Origin: Phoronis australis
Lineage: Eukaryota > Phoronida > Phoronidae
Length of the DNA: 64,000 nt
Direction of reading: 5' to 3'
Assembly (NCBI GenBank): GCA_002633005.1
Contig: NMRA01000140.1
Coordinates: forward strand, 298,367-362,366
Shown: positions 35,001 to 45,004 of the stretch, in pieces
Layout: each line of letters opens with the position of its first letter
How positions within the stretch are numbered: the stretch's first letter is position 1
Made by a program: the position numbers and the translations under genes
The notes under the pieces: model-generated
Database searches by the model: none
What the model saw: only the letters and a program-made list of their open reading frames with translations
What the model was told of the DNA's origin: nothing

Positions 35001-38000
35001 GATCCTAGCCCGTCTCTGTTGAAGGAGCCTATGCACGAGCCGTATAAGGAGACTGCTGTCGAAGCTCCCCTAGAGAACAGAGACATTACTGTTGGACCTT
35101 ACGGGGGTGTGTATGCCATATTTGTTTAATGTTTACAATGTGTACTTGGCATTTGTTGGTAATAAGGTTTATTCAGTTGCACTTACGGTAGTTTTTCCAA
35201 GTTCTGAATTGAATTAATTTGTTTTGCGTGTTTTTAATATGCTAATATCTTTCTCTTGCGGTTTTTAATAATTTTTTTAACATTGTTGTATTTTGGTTTC
35301 TGGTGTGTGAAGGAATTTTGAAAGTCTGTTCTTAATAGTTCGACACGCATATACATTAAGGTAATCTCACTGAAGCCATTTCGTGTATGTTCAACAGTTC
35401 AGTGGAGCAATTCAGCCTTTGGGTATGTTGACCACATGGCCCGTAGTAAATACGACCGAGAAGTGCTTGAGAAGATGATTCATGAGCCACGCCCACCAAC
35501 CGTAAACAAACAAGCGACTACCAAGTCATTGGCAGACGGCAGCATGACCAGAGAAGAAAAGGAGGATGCTCGTAGAGAATTCAGGTGAGCTTGAATGGTG
35601 TTGAGAATTTGATTAGGCAAATAAGGACACTTTTATTAGCCCTTAATGTTCATTCCATTTGCTGACTTACAGGAGAAAGTCAACTTTCCACAGTTATTTT
35701 TATTAAAAATACAAAGACTGGCCGTGTGTCAGGGATAGTTGGTGTTCCTTGGGGTTCTTTTGGTTTTACATGTCGAGGTCAGTGTGATGATGAAGTTGGG
35801 GGTTATCGTCTAGTGTCTTACATTGTTTCTGAGTATGAATTAATTACATGAGCGATCATGGAGCTTGGACAGTTATCACTGTGGGTCCTGTGTGCTCTTG
35901 GTATGATAGCCTGCTGAAACATGACGCAGGGATTAAACTATACGTCACTTCACTAGCGGTGCAGGTGTTGTTAATGAGAGACTGCATGTTAAACAGTAAA
36001 AACTGGTTGTTTTTGTAAAAATAATCCAAAAATTGACTTCCGCTCTTTTGGAAGGACTCACTTTCTTGTTATGTACACTAAAAATGACAATCTGCTGTTT
36101 CGATATTTATGCACTGTGTTCAGTATTTGCCTTACATTTTTGGGAAAATGTATATTAATTTCAATATACTTCTGACTTGCCAGACTTCAGCAACAAACAA
36201 ACAAAGCCAAACACAAACCACAGCGGTATGAGGTTATGATTGGGACCATTAGGTTACGGTTGTAAGTTCACTCAGTGTAACTGTTGCATACCCTTGCATG
36301 TTGTGTTAGTGGCATAGCTACGAGTGTCCCTAGCATGAATCTGGTGTTGGTCAGTTGATGGTAATGCAATGTTTAGGTCTAGTGCATGCGGGGCAAAAAT
36401 AGTCAGTAATTCAGAATAGTTTCCCCTTCTGTTGGTTGTTTCGGGTTTTAGTAAGGCAGCGATAATTATTTTTTGTCATGCATGGGGAATTTAAACCCAA
36501 CCCTCTATGGAGTTTTCCGTTCTATTGCTCACTAGGTCTCTTATGATATTTGTGCTTGAGAATACTCTCAATATGGCTGTTTTCAGAGTACAGTAAAATT
36601 TAAGACAAAAATATTCGTTAAAATGGACATATTTCTATTTGACTTGCCACTTTGTTACAAGTTTTCAAAATGTTACCAAATTTTGTTTGGTAATACGGTA
36701 ACTATGGCATAAAGATCATGCTAAAAGCAAACTTAAGTAAATTTGTCTGAAAAGTCATTATTTTTGTTGAAAATTTGACAAAACAAAAATTCACCTCAGT
36801 GTCCGTCATACTGTGTCCCAAATTGAAGAATTTTTACTGTATATAATTATTCATATGACGGGTCAGCTAATCACATGAAGCCAGCTGTGGTTAGAGGGCA
36901 GCACTGTGTGCGGAAGTTGTACAATGGACCTGTAGATGATTTCCTTGAATTTTTAAAAGAATTTTTAAAGCACACGCTGACTGTTACCTCCTCCCCCACT
37001 GTTCCTTTTGAACAAAAGCTGCTTGAATGAGGGGGAAGTTTTTATTATTGATAGCATTGAATTGCATTGTTGTAGCTTTCAAGTGGTGAAGGTTGCTCTA
37101 TTTTAACTTAATTCAAGATAATTTTTCAATTTCACCGTTTTGCTATTACATAACTCTCATATAAAAAGTTTTGGAGGTCAGGTTTTGAATTTTTTCCAAC
37201 AATTTCTTCTAAACAATGTGTTATTGAAACTGCTTTATTTGATAGTGGAGAGGATATCTGGAGATTTGTAAATATCAATTAAATGTAAAATGAAATTCAC
37301 GATAGGTTGTGTTTGGCAGATGAAATCATACTTTTGAATAGGCTTAAAATTATTTTAAACAAATATAGAAAATAAAATTTCTTGTCCTGTAATTTTTAGT
37401 TCAAGTTACTTTGATTAATGGAAATTTGAAAATACTATCACGCCATACTCAATAAGATGTGCTAACTTTTTATAGGCGAAAAAGAATACTGGCTCGGCAG
37501 CAGGAGTTCTATGATCGACTAGATCGTCAAGACCGCATGAAGTTACTGATGACTGATCAACATAGAGAGCAGGTGAAGGAACGCCTGGATTTTGAAAATC
37601 AACGACGTCAGAAAGAAATGGAGCAGATCGAGCGTTCAAGGGAGGCCAAGAGAGAACTGCAGAAGGAGCTGACGAGTACGGTCAATAACAAGTCACGTGA
37701 CAACAGTGAAAGGGAGGCTCGCAAGATTGAGATCATGAGACAGAGGCAGGCTCAGCGAGAGGAATCGAGGGCGGAGAGGTTAAAACAAGCCCAGGAACAG
37801 GCCTCACAGAGACAGGTACGTGAGATTTTTATTATTAATTGTTAAACCTGTGTTTTAATATAATGGCGTTGAGCTGGAACATCCCATTTCACACAATGGC
37901 AAGTGTCGAACGGTTTTGATTTAATTTGCAATTGTCACACAAAATCATATCATAAGAGTTCAAGCTAACATGTTTTCTATGGTTATTGGGAATAATTTTA

Positions 38001-39771
38001 GGAGCATGGCCTGCGTCATTGGCACAAAAATAATTTCATCGACGCTCTGTGATTGTTAACAGGCCCGTTAAAATTGGAAGCAAAAAAGGACAAAAGACTA
38101 ACATGGCCCTGTGGGTTAATTCAGTCCTACCCAGGCTTTTCTAAAGTGATCACTTGGTTCACTATGATTCGTAGCCTGGAACACATCTGTAGGTGTTGTT
38201 ATTGATTAAGTAAACATTTCATTCCTATTTTATCTTGCTTTGAAGTTGGCTATTTTTCTCTCGCCGACATATCTTTTAAGTACTTTAATTAGTTCCGGTA
38301 AATGTTAACTTTTTGTGATGAAGAAAGTTGTTTTTGGTACCATTTTTACCATTTGGCATCAGGCCATTTATAATCATTGTAAGTACTCACATTTTAAGTG
38401 AATTGTGGCTATGATGTTGTAGTTTGAGCTTTGAGTGATGTATTTGGAATATTCTGCCCACTTTTTATTTGTTTACTGCTATTGAGTTTTGATTTAATTC
38501 TAATCGTCAAAGGTTTACGGTAAAATCTCACCAATTTTAGACAGAAAAAAAATTGCCAAAATGGCCTTTTCAGTTTTCGTTGTTGTGAATGTCCATTTTG
38601 TTTTTAAAATATTGTTTGATGGTGACTATGTACAAGCCAAAGTATTCAGACAAAATGACCCAGAATTCCCTGTCATGGGCTAAGCCGTTCTATAAATATA
38701 ATTTTGTTGCCCTAATTACCGATAATTTTTGCTGGTAACAGAATTAGCCGTCGTGACGGGAAAGCAAAATTTTGTCTGACTACTTTTGTCTTGTACTGTA
38801 CACATGATACAGCACTTGAAAATAGTTAAGTATTAAATGGATGGTACTTAGTATAATACATTTTTGACGAAAATAACAAGAAAATATAATTTCACTTTTG
38901 AGGCAGGCGCATTGTGTCTTTAATTTGGTGAGATTTTACTGCCATTATTTTTTATATGGTTAAAGTGGTGTAGCCCTGCGGTAGATCTAGATAGATCACT
39001 TTCATTTTTGTTGCAACATCCAATATTTCATGTCTGCATCTGAAAAAACGTATCTTTGTCAGTTATTTTGAGCCGTGCACACATGTTACACAAGGTTAAA
39101 CACACTTAATTTTTTGTGCACCATATTTGGAGATGCCATTCACATTCAAGTTTCACATGGGACTTCTTTGAAGTCGGGGACTCCCGGCAGGAAGTGAGGT
39201 CTGGTGGCACTCTATGTGCACACCACCAGATATGGGCTGAACTCCCTTCGGGCTTTCAGTGAGAGGCTGTGGAACTGCCTACCAAGTGTGATGAAGGAGT
39301 CGGAGGGACTCGGTGCTTTAGGACACAGCCTGTCGGTTTGGGCTGGCTGTTTGCACTTGCAGTTGCTGCCGATGGGTGTTATAGCGTGTTTTGCATCCTC
39401 ACGGGGACCCTGCGCACCCGTCACGGAACTGTTTTTTTACTTTGTATCTTATAAATTTACTTTGACATTTAATGTTTAATGTTTTATTGTCAGTAATAAT
39501 AGCCCTCCGCTGAAGTGTTCCCTTATTATCTATTGTACAGGAAGCCAAGAGTGAACGTGCGCAGGACCGTTGGAATCAAACTCACGAGAGGCTAGTGCAG
39601 GAAGAGGCCCAGAACGCTGATCGAGATCAACAAATGCGCAGTGCAAAGATCAACCGCATAGAGCACTTCCGAAAACTTGAAGATGAGGGTCAAGCAAAAC
39701 GGGGTGATGGCACTGGCATCACTACAGATCAACACCAGTCACTGTACAGGTCTAATTTTGTTTTGGCCTAA
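31056..39771 (+). CDS. VWA and DUF4537 domain-containing protein (C11orf16/VWA3B-like), six coding exons
   Basis: Coding exons: 31056-32084, 32572-32794, 33717-34562, 35398-35584, 37476-37815, 39541-39771. All have GT..AG introns, and the phases join exactly (2856 bases, 951 residues). The start is ATG 31056, since an in-frame TGA lies at 31005. Residues about 22-182 form a von Willebrand A domain with an intact metal-binding MIDAS: DTSGS (27-31), the Thr of TGTNT (about 99) and the Asp of VTDG (122). Residues about 258-300 are extremely rich in Tyr, Pro and His. DUF4537-like Tudor-type segments follow (VLARRADDGFYYTGRVQ, then GDKVLAPWEPEGERYCPGVV). The second half is charged, ending in a long Arg/Glu/Gln coiled coil. 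Related proteins (C11orf16, VWA3B) are poorly understood. Two assembly duplications lie inside, so gene finders will probably mis-model exons 2-4. Confidence 0.8.
32572..32794 (+). CDS. VWA-DUF4537 gene, coding exon 2
   Basis: Acceptor CGTTTCAG, donor GTAAGT. Encodes LSTDKFLVELGPTKHGKY and the APWEPEGERYCPGVV block; ends in phase 1. Confidence 0.8.
32723..33286 (+). repeat. Left copy of a 564-bp direct duplication (assembly artefact)
   Basis: Runs from within coding exon 2 to within exon 3 and recurs at 33288-33851 after a single N, with the same length and only scattered substitutions. Confidence 0.85.
33288..33851 (+). repeat. Right copy of the 564-bp direct duplication
   Basis: Same content as 32723-33286. 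Its exon 2 part is truncated and should not be used in a gene model. Confidence 0.85.
33717..34562 (+). CDS. VWA-DUF4537 gene, coding exon 3
   Basis: Acceptor TTTTTGTAG. Continues GGGEDHELSVSFVIGKSAKV and a Lys/Glu-rich helical region, and ends at GPYGG with donor GTGTGT. A partial allelic copy of its start lies at 33152-33286 and of its end at 34969-35106. The two versions differ by His/Arg near the start and Thr/Pro near the end (KETMHEP versus KEPMHEP). Confidence 0.78.
34425..34967 (+). repeat. Left copy of a ~545-bp direct duplication (assembly artefact)
   Basis: Runs from the 3' part of coding exon 3 into exon 4 and recurs at 34969-35515 after the single N at 34968. Confidence 0.85.
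34969..35515 (+). repeat. Right copy of the ~545-bp direct duplication
   Basis: Near-identical to 34425-34967 with a few substitutions and small indels. It leads on into the complete exon 4. Confidence 0.85.
35398..35584 (+). CDS. VWA-DUF4537 gene, coding exon 4
   Basis: Acceptor TGTTCAACAG, donor GTGAGC. Encodes QWSNSAFGYVDHMARSKYDR and onward. The truncated copy at 34850-34967 is the other haplotype. Confidence 0.75.
35585..37475. other. Intron, no other feature recognised
   Basis: AT-rich intron 4 of the VWA-DUF4537 gene; no repeat or exon supported. Confidence 0.5.
37476..37815 (+). CDS. VWA-DUF4537 gene, coding exon 5 (coiled coil)
   Basis: Acceptor TTTTTATAG, donor GTACGT. 340 bases encode a continuous Arg/Glu/Gln-rich helix (ILARQQEFYDRLDRQDRMK onward), a predicted coiled coil. 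Confidence 0.8.
39204..39460 (+). mobile_element. 3' fragment of a CR1/RTE-like LINE ORF2 in an intron
   Basis: TTRYGLNSLRAFSERLWNCLP resembles the C-terminal tail shared by CR1/RTE-type LINE ORF2 proteins (xRxGxRSFxxxxPRLWNSLP). A frameshift follows near 39320. The fragment is short and lies in intron 5. Confidence 0.5.
39541..39771 (+). CDS. VWA-DUF4537 gene, terminal coding exon
   Basis: Acceptor TATTGTACAG. Continues the coiled coil (EAKSERAQDRWNQTHERLVQ) and stops with TAA at 39769-39771. Candidate poly(A) signals are ATTAAA at 40302 and 40499 and AATAAA at 40968. Confidence 0.8.
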   Translation, partial: EAKSERAQDRWNQTHERLVQEEAQNADRDQQMRSAKINRIEHFRKLEDEGQAKRGDGTGITTDQHQSLYRSNFVLA

Positions 39772-41781
39772 AGGTGGAGTGATGTATAAACTCACATGGT
39801 GGTGTTACGTATCGATAGTGAATGAAAAATACCAGTATACCACCGGAGACATCGAGTTGAGAGGTGTGGGTGGTGTCTAGATACTTCTTTGAAGACGTCA
39901 TCCAAAAGCCCAGGCATGGGTTCCATGAACACAAGTTGTCGCGGATATTGCTAAGTATCATGTGATCAGACTTACTTCTCTAGATACTTGCATTTACGGA
40001 ACTCAGTCCATGAAAATATGGTATTTTACATCATGTACGTTTTTACCAAAAATGTGTAGAATTTGTATGAGACTATATAAATTGCTAAGTTGTGGAAAAT
40101 GGTTACAGTGTTGCTACATGTAGTTAATCAATCACATATCAACGGCTAAGTAATGCTCTTGAATTGACTCAAGGTGTAAAATACAAGGTATTGGTTATTT
40201 TATTTTGTACAGGTTGTTTTTGAAAACAATTCTTTATGTGTTTTGTGCCAGTCTCCAGACTAGGAATATTGATCTCATTGTACAATCGTATAATCTTGAT
40301 AATTAAATTATTCTTTCTGAATATCATTTATTAAATTTCAACTGCTTGAAACTTTGCATTTTGTATTTGTGTTGCATGTCTACATCACACTGCAAATAGA
40401 TATTGTGGTTAATAAGTATTTTTGACAACGACTTTTACAACCAGCCTTTCAGATGTTGTTTGCTATTTATGTGACATAGTAGATAGATAATTTTCGTTAT
40501 TAAAGTGTTTTAATATTTATATTCCAACTCATTTATTGTATGCTAATTGTCTATTTTATGTACACGATCAAAAATGGTTTAAGACTGAGGTATTTTTTTA
40601 AAGATACTCAAGTTTTCAGTGACAAAGATTTTTTAACCATTCTGCTGCTCCATTTCAAAAAATCATTGTCCAAGTGTCCATATGCTGTAAAAACTGGAAG
40701 TCCATATCTGACATTCTCAGTGCCCCATTTGTTTTGCAAACACATACATTTTGTATAGGTGAAGTGCATTACAACGGACTTGGAAGCATACTATTCACTC
40801 CTTACATTCCATTCCACAAGTCCCAAATCAATAGTTCTCTATACAGTTTGAATTGGTTACAGTGAGGTTTGGTGCCAACCACTTTAGAAAAGTCCTTAGC
40901 AGGTTCTTTGTAATGCAGTTGGATTATAACGAGTTTGATTCCACTGTACATTGAAAAACTTTAGTTAAATAAAGTTAATTTTCAAGTGGTGAAATTACGA
41001 CATAAACGTGAGCGTGACTGCTTTTGTGTCATTTTGCTTAAATATAATTGAATACCAGGACTATATTATATTACTATCAAATTTAAGTGGTGGCCTATGT
41101 CATGTAATTTGTGATCAGTGCTCGTTTCATTGACTGGAACATATAAATCTAATTGTGCCTGTATATAACAATTATTGAGATAATTATGTCTATGAGGAAT
41201 ATACGGTAATTGGTTAAAACTTGTGACAAGTGTTTCTTTTTCATTTCAAAGTCGAGGCTTAAATAGGGGGTCAAGCATGTTTATTCAAGTATGCACCGTT
41301 CTTTCTATGGATTTCCTTTTGTAAAAACAAAAGTTACAAATATAAATAATTTAAATAACTTACGGTATTGCTCAATAAATTGATATAAAACTAGAGGCAG
41401 ATAAATTCATGAAATCTATAAACTACACATTGTCAAATTTCAGTGAACCATATTGGTTACCGAAAACGGTCCCAGATTCAATACTGCCACACCACAATAC
41501 CTATGGGACTACTCTTTGCTAAATACCAAGTTAGTATTACAATAAAGAATGGCCATCATCACAAGACAATGAGTAATTTCAGCACCTATGGTTGGCGTTG
41601 CGCAGTTGTCGTTTGAACATCCCTGAAGACCACCGATCCTGCTTTACAAAACAATAACACAACATAAACGTATAGCCAACAAAGGCTTGTGAATTAGAAA
41701 TTCAAGGGAGCATTGATAACATTCTAGCACAAAGTATGGGGCCCAAGTAGACCTGCAGTTACACGAGTAACGCAAAAAATA
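39772..41781. other. Convergent intergenic region / 3' UTRs
   Basis: No open frame of note. Should contain the 3' UTR of the plus-strand VWA-DUF4537 gene and that of the minus-strand membrane-protein gene. AATAAA occurs at 40968 (plus) and as TTTATT at 41280 (minus). Confidence 0.45.
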
Positions 41782-42062
41782 TTAAGCAGTAAAACTGAAA
41801 GTGCTCTGACGGAGCGACACTTGGCGAAATAGATGGTAGAAGAGACGCATGACACCCAAGGCAGTGACACCACACAAGAGAAAGACCATGCCTTCAATGA
41901 TGATGCAGGCGATGACCATTAAGACCGTTGCCGACAACAACACTGACAATACTGCCACAAATAGCAACATCACCAACAAGAAACCACTGCCAAAACCGAT
42001 AATCCCAAATATGGCAATGCGACTGACGTCAATAGTGGCACAAGACGAAATTGATGAACAGA
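41782..42062 (-). CDS. Terminal exon of a promethin/LDAF1 (TMEM159)-like membrane protein
   Basis: Open minus-strand frame ending in TAA (41782-41784). It encodes two hydrophobic stretches: IIGFGSGFLLVMLLFVAVLS, continuing hydrophobic, then ACIIIEGMVFLLCGVTALG. The layout and the IILEG..G-like centre resemble the promethin/LDAF1 hairpin (GFFLLIVVL..LLGVIILEGLVISVGG in vertebrates), which inserts in the ER and helps form lipid droplets. A polar tail (RQVSLRQSTFSFTA) follows. An acceptor TCCATTGTATAG before 42062 fits, though GACGTCAG further in is an alternative. Upstream exons are not identified. The family match rests on hydrophobic pattern and a few residues, so it is tentative. Confidence 0.4.
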
Positions 42063-42189
42063 CTATACAATGGAGAGTACTTGACAACAAAGTGAGGAAT
42101 GGTCATTCAGTAAAAGAACAGTCGTCAGAAAATTTCAAATAGCACAAAAAATAACGGTCAATAGCAGTGGAAAATTGACAACATTTATA

Positions 42190-42545
42190 ACGTAGCACTT
42201 GACGAAATCTCTCCAAATACCAAGTTTCATGAAAATCCGTGGAAGGGCACCCGAGTTATGGCTATTAAGAGAAATTTTGAAAAATGGCCATTAAAATGCA
42301 ACCTTGCATCCAACTGAACTAAATTGGACCTATCCTGGAGATAAAGTCGCATGCTGTGTGCAAATTTCAAGTTAATCGAACCATCAGGATGGTATATATG
42401 CAAACAATAGAAAGGTCTAGAACTCGGGTTGTTCTTCAACCCTGAGACAACTACTGAATACCTACTGTAGTACGAGCGCCTTAATATGGCGCCAATAAGG
42501 CGCCACCTTTTGGTGAACTCTAGTACTTTGTCCACAGTAATATTA
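42190..42545. repeat. Dispersed repeat related to the ATTTCATGAAAATCCGT family
   Basis: Contains AAGTTTCATGAAAATCCGTG, which recurs in variant form at 49713 and 49860. Near its right end GCGCCTTA (42477-42484) and TAAGGCGC (42496-42503) form a perfect 8-bp inverted repeat around a GGCGCC palindrome. Confidence 0.4.
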
Positions 42546-45004
42546 TAAGTGTGTTACATTTCATCAGATCACCATGGCTACCAATATACCAGTGAAAAAC
42601 GGATGCCGCATTTGCCGCATGTTTTGCAGCACTTGAAAACTTGTCACACACTAAATAACAAGAGAAATGCGTCAAGGGACAAAAGAGCAATGGCACAAGA
42701 AATCAATCAATGAAAGGGCAGCCAGAAAGTCCCCATAGTGAAAAATGGGTGACATGCTTGAGGCAGCTGTTGACGATATGTATATACATTCCTATTTCAG
42801 AAGAATCCCTCAAAAGACCACAAAGACCAACAAGTGACCGATTTTGACCAAAGGCTATGAGGATAAATTTTGTCAATTAGCGGAGCAAATAACAGGTAAG
42901 GTACAGAGCCCACGTGCTTGAACTTGGAGATGTACTGCACTGATGACAGAGAAACGTACCAGCGTTTGACCTCAGTCATCAGTAAATCTCGAATAATTTG
43001 AGAACCATAAATCGCAACGAAAAGCACCTTCAACATTTCTACAGGCTCGTAACTGTCTGTCAAAGAATATCGAAGCTATGGTAGGAGATAACAGTAAATA
43101 AAGGAGAAGTCATCAGTAAATCTTGAACACTAAATCATATCAAGAAAGAAATGAATCAAAAGTTCACAAAAATCTAACGAAAGACCGAGGACCTAGAGCT
43201 CCGCAAAGCAAACATTTGAAAAATGGCTGTCGCAGTGCCATCTTGCTTCCAATTTTGACGGAAAATAAGAAGGCATGGAGCTTTTAAGAATTACATGTTA
43301 CCTGTTAATTTGATGTCAACCGGACCAGATATATGACTTCCACCCTGTACACAAACAAAACAATGAAAAACTTCATGACAAAGCAACATACTTGTCAAAA
43401 TTTCATTTCGCCACATAATAATAGCTTGATTAAAGAAGCCACGAACCTGCTTCCACCAAAAATACAATTTTGATTTACACCACTGCCTGTTATGGAATTG
43501 CGTCTCAAAATTGTTCCTCAAACGTGAGGTGACCTCAGGGCTTCAACAGAACTGATATTTCTGTGTTGTGGATTCTCACCTTTGGATACAATGCAGGTTC
43601 ATCGCCACTTTAATATTACATAAAAACTTGATAATCAAGGTCACGTAATTAAGGTCAAACCAATCAACTTCAAACTAAAAAAAAAAATCAAACCTAGACA
43701 GAAAGGAGAGAACCTAGACACAGCAGTATTTAATAATGCTCTCCACTCACAGGCTAATTATCACAAATTACGCATAATTCATAGACAAATTTGTTAACAA
43801 GATTACATAGTAGGGCCTATGATGAAATGAATTGGGTGTTCAGGTATTCCATCGCAATTTCCAAAAATTACAGTATCATTTTTGGTACCGACAAACACTG
43901 TTACATAATATTATTTCTGACTTTCCAAAAGGTTAAATTATCATTTCAAACATGAAAAATATAATCATTAAAGTTCTATGATTTTCCCCCAAGACATTTT
44001 GGCTTATTTCTCTAAAATCCCAGCACTTTTATAGACAGACCCCAAAATTTCCGGCCTCGACCAGACTGTACAAATCACATTTCGCAAAAAATATAAATAA
44101 GCTCATTGCCTACTGGAAAATGATAGTGAGTGTGCCCAACAATGAAGAGTGAAAATAAATTATTTTAGCAAGTTGCCTACATCCATATCAGAGAAGTATG
44201 GATACAGCCAAGCAGAACGCAAACATAAATATGACAATATACAAACATTAAAGGCAAGGCAACCATTTTTGAAATTACCTTCAGTACCAATACAGATCCT
44301 TGGATAGGACAAAAACATAGTTGGTTCTTGTCTGTACCCCCGCCTCACTTCAAGACCTGCCCTCATCGATTAAAGCAACAAAAAACATTCGCCCACATCA
44401 ATTTCTTGCATTTTTGTTAAGCTGCATTATGACACATAAGCAAGGGTAAGCAAGGTTTGAAACATCACAATTAGCCAAGCAAAGTATAAAATGAAACAAA
44501 TCCCGAATCATTTTTGATCGTCTCACGTGGAACTTCTTTTATAAAAAGTGAGAAATACTTCTAAAATACCGCACCATCAACTTGGTTTAACAAAAAAGTA
44601 TGCTTTTTGGCCCCATCTTCGACAGACTTTTGTTCTTTAGGTAACTATCCACAGAACAAGAGGAATTGAAGTGATGTAAATGGCCGTGCACAAGGTCCAT
44701 ATCTTGGTTGTGTATTCACTTCCAGTGTGCAAAAAGACGTGTGACTGATATAGACTATGTTGAGTAGCGAACAGGGTATTCTGTTTGCTCAATGGAAGAG
44801 AATGCAGAACTAGAACCAAAATGTGGGCCTTTTACTGGGCAATAACCAGGAATCTGATTTTACTACATGTAACATCGAAAATGATTGCGTTCCTCTTAAA
44901 CAGTGCACTAAAAATCCTCGAAATACATCACTAGTTTTCACTGAAGCTAACAGATGGTGTTCAATATGGCTTTAAACCACTCGGCATATAGCATTCATAA
45001 CTGT

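Noticed and set aside
43305-43348. 43-base minus-strand exon candidate (GGSHISGPVDIKLT) with good acceptor and donor
   Set aside because: Its phase would fit the LDAF1-like exon, but it is too short, resembles no known part of that family, and no neighbour exon joins it.
44287-44373. Minus-strand frame LEVRRGYRQEPTMFLSYPRI ending at a GTAATT donor
   Set aside because: No convincing acceptor and the phase does not join any nearby candidate exon.
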